Under the pieces are notes generated by a model, which had not been told where the DNA came from, searched no databases, and worked only from the letters and a program-made list of their open reading frames with translations. A stretch of DNA of 64,000 nt from NCBI RefSeq assembly GCF_021560035.1, contig NZ_CP074373.1:2538001-2602000 (forward strand), in the 5' to 3' direction. Position 1 is the stretch's first letter. Each line of letters opens with the position of its first letter. The position numbers and the translations under genes are program-made. Shown here in pieces: positions 1-9,227 of the stretch. Source of the stretch: Virgibacillus sp. NKC19-16. Its GTDB lineage: Bacteria; Bacillota; Bacilli; Bacillales; Amphibacillaceae.

Positions 1-1205
1 TGATTCACAATTTCCGGATCAATTTCATTATTCTCCAGCACCTGAAGTAGCCCCCCAATTTGCTCTTCACTAATTTCATAATCCGGAATCCCGTTTATAG
101 CCTCATCCAAATTGCTATATGCCGCGTCATAATTCTCTTTTAGTAAATTCAGTCCATCACGAGATTCCCGCAAACCGCTGGCCAGCCCACGAAGGCCTCC
201 AGGTAATGCTTCAAGTTCTCCAATATCTGGTGCCTCAGGAGCACCTTGCATAGCATCACTCACATTTTGCAACGCATCACGAATTTCCCCTGATCCATTG
301 ACAAGCTCTTCGGATGACTGATCAAGCTCATTGATACCATTCAGATAACTGCTTGAACCACTGCTAAGCTCCGAGGCACCTTCATTCAAGTCAAAGATGC
401 CACTGTTCAAGTCACCAACACCTTGATTAATATCGCTAATGGCATCGGATAATGACTGCATTTCACCTTTCACGCCGCTCAAATCCGGATCATCAATCGA
501 CATGGACGCTGGTGATGCTGATATATCAATCGGGTCCATCTCAAAATCAGTGACATTGGCAGATACAATGAATTCCTCTTCTTGCTCAGGCATCACCGTA
601 AACGTAATTAGTTTATCTTTTCCTGAAGTAGCTTCGGTTCCATCAGGTGCTTGGATACCATCAGCATTTGATGGATCGAGCGTCAGCGAAATTTGCAGCA
701 AATAGTTTTCGAAAAATACTGGGTCAACATCTTCATTGGCGGATGTTGCAACCTGAATTTCCAGAGCGCCACTACTTCCGGCCAATTCATCTGGCGTCAC
801 TTCTTCCCCATCCAGCAAATAAGTAATATTTATATCCCACGGGAGCGGCTGATTTTCCAAGCCTCCCTGGTAATAAAATTCCTCTTCCTCTGCATGAAAA
901 TGGACAGTATTATCATCCGTCTGTTCGATATCCGTTAAGTTGCTCAAGTTACGCACATTCGTGTAATTTCCGTGATCCACAATTTCACCAGGTTCGGTAA
1001 CGTGGAAGGTATTAACAACGTACATGTTTTCCAGTACACCATTTGCATCTAAGTTGCCATAAACGGATTCATCCTTGGCAGAATATTCCCCTGATTCGGT
1101 CGCATCCTCTTCACTAGTATCGTCCCCAGCAAATACAGTTAAAGGAAGTGAGCCAGCCACCAACATGGTACACATTATTACAATCGCTATTTTCCTTACG
1201 CGCAC
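1..1205 (-). CDS. YhgE/Pip-like heptad-repeat membrane protein, 3' end beyond window
   Basis: The frame stays open from a GTG at 1203-1205 to the window edge, giving about 400 residues with the C-terminus missing. The GTG follows an AGGGGAG ribosome binding site; the nearby ATG codons run straight into a stop. Residues 1-25 look like a signal peptide or first membrane helix ending at VFAG. A beta-rich acidic region follows, and then a run of L-x-x-G heptads (DLNSG, DLNEG, ELSSG, YLNG, ELDQS, ELVNG) typical of the YhgE/Pip 'X-X-X-Leu-X-X-Gly' proteins. It starts 4 bp after the MMPL stop, so the two are co-transcribed. YhgE/Pip-type proteins often accompany MMPL exporters in Firmicutes, probably as extracytoplasmic partners. 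The exact role is unknown. Confidence 0.75.
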   Translation of the reverse strand, partial: MRVRKIAIVIMCTMLVAGSLPLTVFAGDDTSEEDATESGEYSAKDESVYGNLDANGVLENMYVVNTFHVTEPGEIVDHGNYTNVRNLSNLTDIEQTDDNTVHFHAEEEEFYYQGGLENQPLPWDINITYLLDGEEVTPDELAGSSGALEIQVATSANEDVDPVFFENYLLQISLTLDPSNADGIQAPDGTEATSGKDKLITFTVMPEQEEEFIVSANVTDFEMDPIDISASPASMSIDDPDLSGVKGEMQSLSDAISDINQGVGDLNSGIFDLNEGASELSSGSSSYLNGINELDQSSEELVNGSGEIRDALQNVSDAMQGAPEAPDIGELEALPGGLRGLASGLRESRDGLNLLKENYDAAYSNLDEAINGIPDYEISEEQIGGLLQVLENNEIDPEIVN

Positions 1206-1209
1206 ATCA

Positions 1210-3258
1210 TCACTCCCCTTTATAAAAATTTGATTTCCAAGTTGTTTTCTCAATGACCCGGTCAAATACAACCAACAATGCCGGCAGTAAGAGCACGACC
1301 AGTATAAATGCAAGTAGCGCGCCACGTCCGAGCAAGAGCCCAATAGACGATACGATTGGATCCGTTGAGGTTGCCCATAAAATAAAGCCAACACTGGAAA
1401 GAATAGATGCCGAAACACCAATCGAAAAAATCTTTTCATTAAGGGATTTTTTAATCGCTTCTTTGGTACTCATCACTTTTCGGTTTTGTGTATAGTCTTC
1501 TGTCAATAAAATCGCGTAATCAACTGTTGCCGCAAGCTGCACCGTACTGATGATCAAATACCCTATATACACAAGGGACGAACCTGCAAAGTATGGTACA
1601 GATAAATTGATCCATACAGCTGCTTGAATCGTCAACAGTAATACGACCGGGAATGAAATTGACCGGAATGTGACGAGCAGGACAAGGCCAATTGTGATCA
1701 CAGTCAATAGGTTGACCATCGTGTTATCATTCTCAACAATATTTCTCATATCATATAACGTTACACTTTCACCGAGGGCATGATAATTATCACCATAATA
1801 GTCCGCCGCAGTAGCCCTTACATCTTCCACTAGAGCAAATGCTTCCTCGCCCTCTGTATCGGTTGTTGTATTTAATGTAATCCGGCTGTAGTTCTCCGAA
1901 AAGAACTGCTCCGTCTGAGCATCATCGAGATATTCCGGTGGTATGCCTGCGCCAACAGTATTAACGTAGGAAATCGTACTTGCTACTTGATCAAAATCAT
2001 CCAAATCTTGTACGAGTTCTTCTTCCCGCGCAAGATCACCTTTTGGCACCATCAAAACCATTGGTGTATACGTACTAAATAATTCATTGATTTCAACTGC
2101 ATCACTGCCGGCCCGTGTATTCTCAGGATGATCCCCGGTTCCATAAATGAAATTGGTCTGACTCTGTCCCAAAAATGCCGGAACGATTACGATCAGTACA
2201 ATCAGCAAAACAGGGATGCGTAATTTAATGAGGTGCTTACCGACATTATACACAGTTGGCATGAATTGTTTATGCTGTGTTTTATCAATCCATTTATAGA
2301 ACATTAATGTGAGCGCCGGGAGAAATACCATGACACTGATAAAGCTAAGCAGGATTCCTTTCACCAGGTTCAAACCTAAATCGGCACCAAGACCGAATTC
2401 CATAAATGTTAGCGCCATAAACCCGAAGAAGGTAGTTGAAGCACTCGCTGCAATGGCCGGGAATGACCGCTTCATTGCACGTCTCATTGCTTCTTTCGGG
2501 TCTTCTATCTCCTGCCGGTAATCGTCAAAACTATGAAGCAGGAATATCGCATAATCGAGCGAAACGGCCAGTTGCAGAATCGGTGCCACCGACTGCGTCA
2601 CAAAGGAAATCTCACCAATAAAGATATTCGTTCCCAGGTTGATTACCACAGAAACCCCAATGGCCACTAGGAAAAATACCGGTTCGATCCATGACCGTGT
2701 TGACAACAGAAGAATCAAAATAATAATAGGAACGAGGATAAGTGCAGCATTCATCGTTTCCTCGCCTGTCATTTGCTGCGATATTGCCGTATCCAGGGCT
2801 TCCCCTGACATGGCATTGTCCTCACCAATTAGCTCATAGACCGCATCCGTTGTTTCTACTTCCCTGCCTTCTTCAATATGAAAAGAAAACAGCGCATTAC
2901 CATCTTGATAATACGATTCAATCGTATCCGGCTCAGCCATTTCAATTGGTGTTTTAATATCGATCACATCATCAAGCCACATGACTTCCGTAACACCATC
3001 GACTGCTTCAAGTTCTTCCTTGAATGCCATCGCCTCTTGGATGCTGATATCTTTCATCATGACTCGTGTATTGGTCATACCTCCGTCAAATTCATCTTGC
3101 ATCTCATCCATCGCTTGCATAGACGCGGCATCATCAGGCAGATATTCGACCATATCATAATTGATCGTTACCGCAAATTGCACCAACGCACTGACGACTG
3201 CCAGAATGACAAAGGTCAAGACGATCGATTTTCTTTTATTTAATATACCTGTCGTCAT
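1210..3258 (-). CDS. MMPL/RND family membrane transporter
   Basis: A 682-residue protein with two repeats of the RND/MMPL fold. Each has one N-terminal helix, a large extracytoplasmic loop (about residues 35-165 and 365-510) and five further helices. The family signature of charged residues in the helix after the loop is visible in QLAVSLDYAIFLLHSF and its repeat QLAATVDYAILLTEDY, each with an Asp that would carry the proton relay. It resembles B. subtilis YdfJ/YdgH, which export lipids or amphiphilic compounds by proton antiport. It is transcribed away from a TetR regulator and followed 4 bp later by the heptad-repeat protein, so these three probably form one regulated export unit. The substrate cannot be told from sequence. 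Confidence 0.88.
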   Translation of the reverse strand: MTTGILNKRKSIVLTFVILAVVSALVQFAVTINYDMVEYLPDDAASMQAMDEMQDEFDGGMTNTRVMMKDISIQEAMAFKEELEAVDGVTEVMWLDDVIDIKTPIEMAEPDTIESYYQDGNALFSFHIEEGREVETTDAVYELIGEDNAMSGEALDTAISQQMTGEETMNAALILVPIIILILLLSTRSWIEPVFFLVAIGVSVVINLGTNIFIGEISFVTQSVAPILQLAVSLDYAIFLLHSFDDYRQEIEDPKEAMRRAMKRSFPAIAASASTTFFGFMALTFMEFGLGADLGLNLVKGILLSFISVMVFLPALTLMFYKWIDKTQHKQFMPTVYNVGKHLIKLRIPVLLIVLIVIVPAFLGQSQTNFIYGTGDHPENTRAGSDAVEINELFSTYTPMVLMVPKGDLAREEELVQDLDDFDQVASTISYVNTVGAGIPPEYLDDAQTEQFFSENYSRITLNTTTDTEGEEAFALVEDVRATAADYYGDNYHALGESVTLYDMRNIVENDNTMVNLLTVITIGLVLLVTFRSISFPVVLLLTIQAAVWINLSVPYFAGSSLVYIGYLIISTVQLAATVDYAILLTEDYTQNRKVMSTKEAIKKSLNEKIFSIGVSASILSSVGFILWATSTDPIVSSIGLLLGRGALLAFILVVLLLPALLVVFDRVIEKTTWKSNFYKGE

Positions 3259-3367
3259 ATCAATCGCCGTTCATCCTTTCTTGCATTATACATTCGAACA
3301 GGCTATATTATATACGACACCGTGTTGGAATTACAACAAACAGTTTTATAGTATGCGTACAAAAATA

Positions 3368-3388
3368 AACATATGACGAAAATATGTT
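3368..3388. promoter_or_regulatory. Candidate TetR operator between the MMPL and TetR genes
   Basis: A perfect 7-bp inverted repeat, AACATAT and ATATGTT separated by 7 bp, lies 32 bp before the TetR start and in the divergent promoter region of the MMPL gene. A dyad of this size and place fits autoregulation plus control of the transporter. This is inferred from position only. Confidence 0.4.
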
Positions 3389-3420
3389 GTCAAATATAAA
3401 AAAGAAAGTGTGACGATTTA

Positions 3421-3972
3421 ATGAACGAAAAACTGGATCGCCGAAAAAAATATACCCGCAAAGTCCTAAAGGATAGTTTAATCAATTTATTAAAAACCAA
3501 ACAGATCTCGAGCATTACGGTTAAAGAAATTTGTGAACAGGCCGATATTAACCGTTCCACCTTCTACACCCACTACAGTGATCACTTTGCTTTACTGGAG
3601 CAAATTGAAGAAGAAATCATTGCAGATTTAAACACTTATTTAAATCAATACAATTTCGAACAGGAAGAGGAAGCGCTGCAGATGACCGAAAAACTCCTGG
3701 AGTACGTCGCCTCCAAGTATGACGTCTGCCAGACCCTCCTCAACGAAAATGCCGACCATTCATTTGAACGGCGTGTCATGGAAGTCGCCAGGACATTCAT
3801 TATCAAAAGCTGGATGAGCAACAATGAAGCGGATCCGGAATTTGGTGAATATGCCAGCACCTTTGTCGTCAGTGGAAGCATTTACGTCATCAAACATTGG
3901 TTGGCGAACAATATGGATCAGTCAACGAAGCAGATCGCGCGATTAATTAATAGTTTTAAGGTTAGGGAATAA
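3421..3972 (+). CDS. TetR/AcrR family transcriptional regulator
   Basis: A 183-residue TetR-type repressor. The N-terminal DNA-binding domain (about residues 8-55) contains the helix-turn-helix ISSITVKEICEQADINRSTFYTHY split over helices 2-3, with the typical R-S-T-F-Y-x-H-Y end. The C-terminal ligand domain is helical and matches the TetR_C_8-like group common in Bacillaceae. It is divergent from the MMPL gene with 162 bp between them, so it most likely represses the exporter and itself. The ligand is unknown. The ribosome binding site is weak (GAAAGTG, 9 bp before ATG). Confidence 0.88.
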   Translation: MNEKLDRRKKYTRKVLKDSLINLLKTKQISSITVKEICEQADINRSTFYTHYSDHFALLEQIEEEIIADLNTYLNQYNFEQEEEALQMTEKLLEYVASKYDVCQTLLNENADHSFERRVMEVARTFIIKSWMSNNEADPEFGEYASTFVVSGSIYVIKHWLANNMDQSTKQIARLINSFKVRE

Positions 3973-4045
3973 GGAGTCTTGTAATTGCCAATCGTACAGG
4001 AATCGTAGCTTTCCTTTCTTTAAATTATAATCGAAAAAAATCTTG

Positions 4046-4077
4046 AAAAAGGGGCATCATTCACATCCCCCGTTTTT
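4046..4077 (+). terminator. Weak terminator-like hairpin after the TetR gene
   Basis: AAAAAGGGG and CCCCGTTTTT pair around a loop of about 12-13 nt, ending in a T run, 75 bp past the TetR stop. The stem is short in GC pairs and the loop is large, so the call is tentative. Confidence 0.35.
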
Positions 4078-4232
4078 GTATTTTACTTCGATTATAGTAG
4101 TGAAACGAGGTCTGTCCAGTTCCCTGCATAGATTCCATATTTAACATTAAAAATCATTCCGTTAGGTTTAAAGCTCCTTATTAAAGGCTAAAGACAATAT
4201 AAAGCTTTTTTACATCATAGGAGGTAACTGAC

Positions 4233-5690
4233 ATGAATCAATATCAGAAGTTTAATCAAAATTACATTAACGGCAATTGGGTTGATGGAACCGAAAATAA
4301 AACTGTAGAGATGCAAAACCCCTACAACAATGAAGTTCTGGCTCAAGTCAGCATCGCTTCCCTTGATCAGATAAACGAGGCATTTGATGGGGCGAAAAAT
4401 GCCCAAACTAACTGGGGAAAAGATGCAGCATTACGCCAAGAGGTCATGGAAAATGCCGTCGACTATTTCAAAGAGAATAAAGAAGATATCTTAGAAATTC
4501 TAACCCTTGAATCAGGCAGCACAGCCGTCAAAGCCAATCTGGAATTTGACTTAACTATAGGCTTAATGGAAGAAGCCTCCACAATGGTCAATAAAGTCGG
4601 CAAATTTGAAGAGAAATCATCAATCATCCCGGGTAAAATGAATGAAAACTATCGCCTGCCAAAAGGCGTTATCTCTTCAATCTCACCATTTAACTTCCCA
4701 CTCTACTTATCGATGCGTACGATTGCACCAGCACTGGCACTTGGTAATGCCGTTGTCCATAAAGCCGATATTCAATGCGGTCTTGTATCCGGTTCACTGA
4801 TTGCCAAGGCATTTGAAGAAGGTGGTGTACCACCCGGCGTCTTTCAATCACTGTTAACAACACCTGATGTGACGGGTGATATCATGTTCAATCACAGAGC
4901 GATAAGCCGTGTCAGCTTCACTGGATCAACACCGGTTGGGCGCCGGATTGGACAAGTAGCCGGTGAACAGCTGAAAGATGTATCATTGGAGCTTGGCGGC
5001 AATGCTCCATTCTGTGTCTTAAGCGATGCCGATATCGACAAAGCTGTAGATGCCGCAATATTTGGTAAATACTTGCACCAGGGCCAAATTTGCATGATGA
5101 CCAATCGCTTTATTGTGCATGAAGATGTATATGATGAATTTGTAGATAAATTTGTTGCCCGCTCCAAAGACGTGAAGTATGGCGACCCTCGTGACTCTGA
5201 TGTGGTCGTCGGACCGCTCATTAACGAAAAACAGATCGAAAAGTCACTTGATAACATTCAAAAAGCAAAAAAAGCTGGATACGACATCCTACTGGAAGGT
5301 GAGCAGATTGGCAATATTTTAACGCCAACAGTCATTGGCAATGTAGATAATAACAGTGAACTGGCTCAGACGGAAATGTTTTCACCGATTGCATTGATCT
5401 CGAAAGCTTCATCCAACGATGATCTTATTGCCAAAGCCAATCACACCGAGTACGGCTTAAGTTCTTCCATATTTTCCAGGGACGAAGAAAAAGCACGAGA
5501 ATATGCTCTCAACCTGACATTTGGCATGACCCACATTAATGATCAGCCGGTCAACGATGAACCAACTGCGATGTTTGGAGGTATGAACCAAAGCGGCATC
5601 GGGCGCTTTGGCAGCCCGTATATCATCGAAGAATTCACAGAAGGCAAATGGATTTCTGTGCAGAAGCAAGCGCGTGAATTTCCATTTTGA
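4233..5690 (+). CDS. NAD(P)-dependent aldehyde dehydrogenase (YfmT/benzaldehyde dehydrogenase-like)
   Basis: A 485-residue aldehyde dehydrogenase of normal length. Family motifs are in order: SPFNFPLYL (cofactor pocket, about residue 152), SFTGSTPVGRRIG (about 230), LELGGNAPF with the general-base Glu (about 253), and GQICMMTNR with the catalytic Cys (about 287). The pattern resembles B. subtilis YfmT and other aromatic (vanillin/benzaldehyde) dehydrogenases, where NFP replaces the usual PWNFP context and a Met pair follows the Cys. An AGGAGGT ribosome binding site sits 8 bp before the ATG. It is a single gene followed by hairpins. Substrate preference is inferred and not certain. Confidence 0.88.
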   Translation: MNQYQKFNQNYINGNWVDGTENKTVEMQNPYNNEVLAQVSIASLDQINEAFDGAKNAQTNWGKDAALRQEVMENAVDYFKENKEDILEILTLESGSTAVKANLEFDLTIGLMEEASTMVNKVGKFEEKSSIIPGKMNENYRLPKGVISSISPFNFPLYLSMRTIAPALALGNAVVHKADIQCGLVSGSLIAKAFEEGGVPPGVFQSLLTTPDVTGDIMFNHRAISRVSFTGSTPVGRRIGQVAGEQLKDVSLELGGNAPFCVLSDADIDKAVDAAIFGKYLHQGQICMMTNRFIVHEDVYDEFVDKFVARSKDVKYGDPRDSDVVVGPLINEKQIEKSLDNIQKAKKAGYDILLEGEQIGNILTPTVIGNVDNNSELAQTEMFSPIALISKASSNDDLIAKANHTEYGLSSSIFSRDEEKAREYALNLTFGMTHINDQPVNDEPTAMFGGMNQSGIGRFGSPYIIEEFTEGKWISVQKQAREFPF

Positions 5691-5709
5691 TATAGGAACA
5701 TTGGAAGGG

Positions 5710-5779
5710 CCAGCCTGTTTCTAAGGCTGGGGGGTATTATAATAAAGGGCGAACTCCAGCGAGGCTGGGGATCTTTTTT
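5710..5779 (+). terminator. Two hairpins after the aldehyde dehydrogenase, the second a terminator
   Basis: CCAGCC (5710-5715) pairs with GGCTGG (5725-5730). A second stem, CCAGC (5756-5760) with GCTGG (5764-5768), is followed by TTTTTT at 5774-5779. The two share the CCAGC/GCTGG core. The second has the features of an intrinsic terminator for the plus-strand gene. Confidence 0.6.
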
Positions 5780-5808
5780 GGTGTGGAGGTGGAATTGGGC
5801 GCGATTTG

Positions 5809-5962
5809 GGTGCTCTCCCGGTTTTGGACTGCTCTCTCCCGATTGGAGACAGCTCCCTCCCGTTTCGAACGCATTCTTTCCCGATTTGACTGTGCTCCCT
5901 CTCGTTTCAGCGGCATCCTTTCCCGATCTAATCGCCCTCTCCCTCGTTTTCGATGATGTCGC
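5809..5962. repeat. Degenerate tandem repeat, unit about 21 bp (pairs of about 42 bp)
   Basis: The gap between the dehydrogenase and fliT holds about seven imperfect units of the form GCTCCCTCCCGTTTCGAACG / CATTCTTTCCCGATTTGACTG, alternating between two variants. A short plus-strand reading frame across it gives repeated FPDL-x-LxLVS peptides but has no ribosome binding site and looks fortuitous. It is probably non-coding. Confidence 0.55.
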
Positions 5963-6028
5963 GCCTGCGTACAGTTGTTTTTTTACTGGAAAATTTCCTA
6001 TAAAACTATTTAAATTGAGAAGCTTCTC

Positions 6029-6382
6029 CTACTTTTTACTATCCATAAACATCCCATCCATCGCCTGTACACTTTCATAGGGGTTTGTATACGTACGATT
6101 TGATTTTTTTTGCTTTTTAACTTGTTTCATTTCGGCTTTTAAATGGTTGAATAATTGATTCATAGATGCTTGAATGCCTTCATTTAATGGAACGAGCTGT
6201 TGGCCCAGTCGTTTTTCTTCTTCCGTGTATGGTTCTGTCAAATCAACCATTAGCTGTCCTCTTTTTTCTATCAATTCATTTACCTTTTCGATGACACTCC
6301 CTCGATTTTTGGCAATTATATCCTGATCTAGTACATTTTTTAACTGTATGGTTATATCGTAAAGCGATTCCAGGCGATTCAT
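6029..6382 (-). CDS. fliT: Flagellar export chaperone FliT-like protein
   Basis: A 117-residue helical, highly charged protein directly after fliS; its ATG overlaps the fliS stop by one base. FliT proteins bind the filament cap FliD before export and are poorly conserved in sequence, so the call rests mainly on position, size and helical character (first helix MNRLESLYDITIQLKN). In Bacillus the same place is held by FliT (YvyC operon end). The C-terminal 25 residues are Lys/Gln-rich and then end in a Met-rich tail. It is the last gene of the fliDST unit. Confidence 0.75.
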   Translation of the reverse strand: MNRLESLYDITIQLKNVLDQDIIAKNRGSVIEKVNELIEKRGQLMVDLTEPYTEEEKRLGQQLVPLNEGIQASMNQLFNHLKAEMKQVKKQKKSNRTYTNPYESVQAMDGMFMDSKK

Positions 6383-6783
6383 TATATGTGAGCACCTTGT
6401 TTAAATTGGTTTTGCCTTGTTTTTAAAATAACTTCTTTCCACGTATCTCTGAATTCCATTACAAACTGCAAAGCTTCCTCCAGCAGTGCTACCTCATTTT
6501 TTATATTTCCTTCTTTAAGCTGATAGTTTATGTAATCATATAGTGGCAGCATTTGTTTTGAAATTTCCACGTTAGTATCTAAGGTGAGCATTAATTCCTG
6601 AATAATATTTTGCGCTTTTTGGATGTTTGTGTTTTTTGCCTCATAATTAGTTTCATTCAAGTTTTTGATAGCCTGTTTAATAAACTTAATACATCCATTA
6701 TACAGCATTAACGTCAGTTCCCCTCCAGATGCCGTGTTAACAGCATTGTCCTTATATACTTGATAGGATTTGTTTGTTGCCAT
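6382..6783 (-). CDS. fliS: Flagellin export chaperone FliS
   Basis: A 133-residue FliS. The family start ATNKSYQVYKDNAV and the GELTLMLYNGCIKFI segment are clear. FliS holds unpolymerised flagellin in the cytoplasm and delivers it to the flagellar type III export gate. The chosen ATG (6783) follows AAGGAG at 8 bp; a GTG three codons earlier overlaps the ribosome binding site and is unlikely. It lies 31 bp after fliD and overlaps fliT, so the three are one transcript. Confidence 0.95.
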   Translation of the reverse strand: MATNKSYQVYKDNAVNTASGGELTLMLYNGCIKFIKQAIKNLNETNYEAKNTNIQKAQNIIQELMLTLDTNVEISKQMLPLYDYINYQLKEGNIKNEVALLEEALQFVMEFRDTWKEVILKTRQNQFKQGAHI

Positions 6784-6814
6784 TCGACTCACTCCTTATA
6801 AAGATTGATATGAT

Positions 6815-8338
6815 TTATGCTGATCCGCCACCGAATTGGTTCATTAACATCATTGATTGCTGATTCATTCTTGAAATCGCTTGTTCCATTTGTCCAAATT
6901 CATTCCAGTACCGTGTTTCTATCCGGGTCAATCGATCTTCAAAAGCACTGATACGATCATCCATGTCCTTAAGACGTTTACCTAATGTGTAATTTTCAAG
7001 CGTATCCATACCGTTACCCGCACGTGCTTCGATTCGCCCCATTGTCTGTTCGACTGCATCTTCTAAGCGATTGACCAAACCTCGACTCACGCCTTCTACA
7101 TCATTGGAAAATAGAGCTTGAACCCCGTCCGGATCCTCTCGAAGGGCTTTTTTTAGCTCATCTTCATCAACTTCAAGTTTTCCGCCATCCAGGTAGTCAG
7201 AAGTGGTCGTAATGCCAATTTGGGTTAACGATGTAATTTCTCCACCCGTATCCACATTCGAATACCAACTTTGACGCATGGAAAATAAGCCGCCTGAAAT
7301 AGCCGATTCACCTCTAAGTATTCCGCTCATTGCCCTTTCTTCCCAAAGTTCAATCTCTCTCTCTGACATTTCCTCTTTCTGTTCATCGGTTAACGGTGGA
7401 TAATCCCGGAACTTTTCTTCCTGTTGTGTTTCATTTAACGTCTCCACTACTTCATTGTACTTATCAACAAATTCCATAATGGAGTCAAAAGCAGCATCTA
7501 CATCATTGTTAACAGTTAGTTTTGCGCTTGTGTCTCCAGTTGTATTTTTAAATTCGAAATTCACACCGTTGAGTGTATAATTATTTTCCTCTGATTCTAT
7601 CTCCAAAGCGCCGTTATAGGTGAATTTTGCATTTTCACCGCCTGTTTCTACCTTATGCCAATTGCCGAATTCATCTTGTCTACCATTTTTTATTTGAAGT
7701 ACGTCTGTAATAAACGATGAGTTCGTTTGCCTATCAAAACCAATTTCCGCACCAAGAAATTCATCCGATTGATTATAATTTCCTGGTCTCGTCGTTTCCA
7801 TGACTACCTTTTGAGATTGCTCATCAAAAAAAGCTCGAACATGGTTATCATCGTTGGTGATAGTTGATAGAACATCCTCTAATGTATCACCTTCTTTAAT
7901 CTCATATTCGTGTTGTTCCTTGCCATCTTCATCAAATGTGAAAAATTCAAACGCCTGAGGTTCAATTCCTTGTTCAGTCAGACTTTCTTTAGGGTCAATA
8001 GCTAACGCGTCCTGACTCACATTTATCGCCGAACTCGCCAACTGATTTACTTTAATATCATACGTACCATTCGAGGCACTTGAATTGCCGGTTGCTGTTA
8101 CGGCATCTTCCATGGATGAATTGACTGTTTTTGGATTATATGTATGGCTCAATTTCATATCCAGCATCATATTATCCAGTTCCAGCAATTTTTTATTAAC
8201 ATCTCGAAAGCCATCCCGTTCCCACTCCTGGAGTGTTTTATCCTGTTGCATTTTATTAAGTGGTATCCGTTCAGCAGCCATTAATTGATTGACAAGGGAA
8301 TCAATATCCATTCCGCTTGCTAAGCCGCCAATTCGCAT
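6815..8338 (-). CDS. fliD: Flagellar filament cap protein FliD (HAP2)
   Basis: A 507-residue FliD. The N-terminus RIGGLASGMDIDSLVNQLM is the FliD_N signature, and the C-terminal part (about 280-490) holds the FliD_C coiled-coil region ending in MNQFGG. FliD caps the growing filament and helps flagellin fold into it. I chose the ATG at 8338, which has AAGGAG 8 bp upstream; the GTG at 8347 lies inside the ribosome binding site. A sigma-D type -10 box (GCCGATAT) lies 74 bp upstream. In B. subtilis the flagellin gene hag sits between csrA and fliD; here that interval has no gene. Confidence 0.95.
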   Translation of the reverse strand: MRIGGLASGMDIDSLVNQLMAAERIPLNKMQQDKTLQEWERDGFRDVNKKLLELDNMMLDMKLSHTYNPKTVNSSMEDAVTATGNSSASNGTYDIKVNQLASSAINVSQDALAIDPKESLTEQGIEPQAFEFFTFDEDGKEQHEYEIKEGDTLEDVLSTITNDDNHVRAFFDEQSQKVVMETTRPGNYNQSDEFLGAEIGFDRQTNSSFITDVLQIKNGRQDEFGNWHKVETGGENAKFTYNGALEIESEENNYTLNGVNFEFKNTTGDTSAKLTVNNDVDAAFDSIMEFVDKYNEVVETLNETQQEEKFRDYPPLTDEQKEEMSEREIELWEERAMSGILRGESAISGGLFSMRQSWYSNVDTGGEITSLTQIGITTTSDYLDGGKLEVDEDELKKALREDPDGVQALFSNDVEGVSRGLVNRLEDAVEQTMGRIEARAGNGMDTLENYTLGKRLKDMDDRISAFEDRLTRIETRYWNEFGQMEQAISRMNQQSMMLMNQFGGGSA

Positions 8339-8411
8339 GTTGATCACTCCTTACTAAATCTTTTCATCGACAAGCAAACCTATAAATTCCTCAAGTCTGT
8401 TATTTTTACTT

Positions 8412-8440
8412 ATATCGGCTTAAGGCTTGTCATCATGTAG
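8412..8440 (-). promoter_or_regulatory. Sigma-D promoter for fliD-fliS-fliT
   Basis: An exact sigma-D -10 element, GCCGATAT, reads on the minus strand at 8419-8412, ahead of fliD. The -35 region (expected TAAA about 15 bp upstream) is poor, with ACAT at the right distance. Late flagellar genes in Bacillus are sigma-D dependent, so the place fits. Confidence 0.55.
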
Positions 8441-8464
8441 GCTTCACCGGAAAAACAGTACGTT

Positions 8465-8686
8465 TTACCTATTATTTTTTAGAAGTGAAAGTAAGTCAGA
8501 TGATATGTGCGCAGCTTCACTATTTTGTTCTTGGATATCCAGATAGATTTCTTTGCGATATATGTCAACAGATTTAGGCGCCTCAATTCCAAGCTTTATT
8601 TGATCTCCTTCAACTCCCAAGATCTTTATTTCAATATCATCACCAACCTGAATAGATTCATTTTGTTTTCGCGTTAAAACAAGCAT
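8465..8686 (-). CDS. csrA: Translational regulator CsrA
   Basis: A 73-residue CsrA with the family core [17 protein letters not shown] and VDIYRKEIY. CsrA is a small RNA-binding dimer that blocks ribosome access at GGA motifs; in B. subtilis it represses flagellin (hag) translation and is held off by FliW. It starts 3 bp after fliW on the same transcript, the usual pairing. Its classical target hag is not next to it here. Confidence 0.96.
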   Translation of the reverse strand: MLVLTRKQNESIQVGDDIEIKILGVEGDQIKLGIEAPKSVDIYRKEIYLDIQEQNSEAAHISSDLLSLLKNNR

Positions 8687-8688
8687 GT

Positions 8689-9138
8689 TTATTCTCCTTC
8701 CACTTTTACAAAATCGTCAGGAACAATGGGAGCTTGTGCAGGAATCTCATCCCTGTTTATGATGTATTGCTTACCCTTCTTACTGGCAGGATTGATGATC
8801 ACAGGCGCTTTTAAATTCAATGTACTCGTATGAAGTGGATCTTTTAACGTAACAATCGTTAATACGATAACATCCTTCTCGCTTTGAATATGTAGGCTGT
8901 CTAATAAAGAATCCTCTAGCTCAAATGAATAATCCTGATAAAAGTGATATGGGTCCGTCACAATAAATGCTGTATTTACGTTTCGAATCGATTGTAAAAC
9001 TTGAAAAATCGGATTATCCGGAAGATCGAGTAAAACAAATTCAGATTCTTCGATGAAGCCGGGAAGACCCGCTGAAAAGTGTATTACTTTTTGATCTTCT
9101 ATTTCCATTTCACCTAGGTATTTGGTGTGTATATGCAT
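8689..9138 (-). CDS. fliW: Flagellar assembly factor FliW
   Basis: A 149-residue FliW, with the conserved start [10 protein letters not shown] and [12 protein letters not shown], and the end region [17 protein letters not shown]. FliW binds either flagellin or CsrA, so free FliW releases hag translation when cytoplasmic flagellin is low. It lies between flgL and csrA as in other Bacillaceae and overlaps neither. Its presence implies a flagellin gene elsewhere in the genome. Confidence 0.96.
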   Translation of the reverse strand: MHIHTKYLGEMEIEDQKVIHFSAGLPGFIEESEFVLLDLPDNPIFQVLQSIRNVNTAFIVTDPYHFYQDYSFELEDSLLDSLHIQSEKDVIVLTIVTLKDPLHTSTLNLKAPVIINPASKKGKQYIINRDEIPAQAPIVPDDFVKVEGE

Positions 9139-9227
9139 TCAACATTCTCCTTCCTAAACAAAAAGATAATAACCGTTCCCGTATAATAAAACCCTGGCCC
9201 TATTGATGGGTCAGGATCATGTCAGTT

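Noticed and set aside
2878-3243. 121-residue plus-strand frame inside the MMPL gene
   Set aside because: A shadow of the real coding frame on the other strand, with no start signal.
5778-6080. 100-residue plus-strand frame across the tandem repeat
   Set aside because: No ribosome binding site, repeat-driven composition, and it runs into the end of fliT on the other strand.
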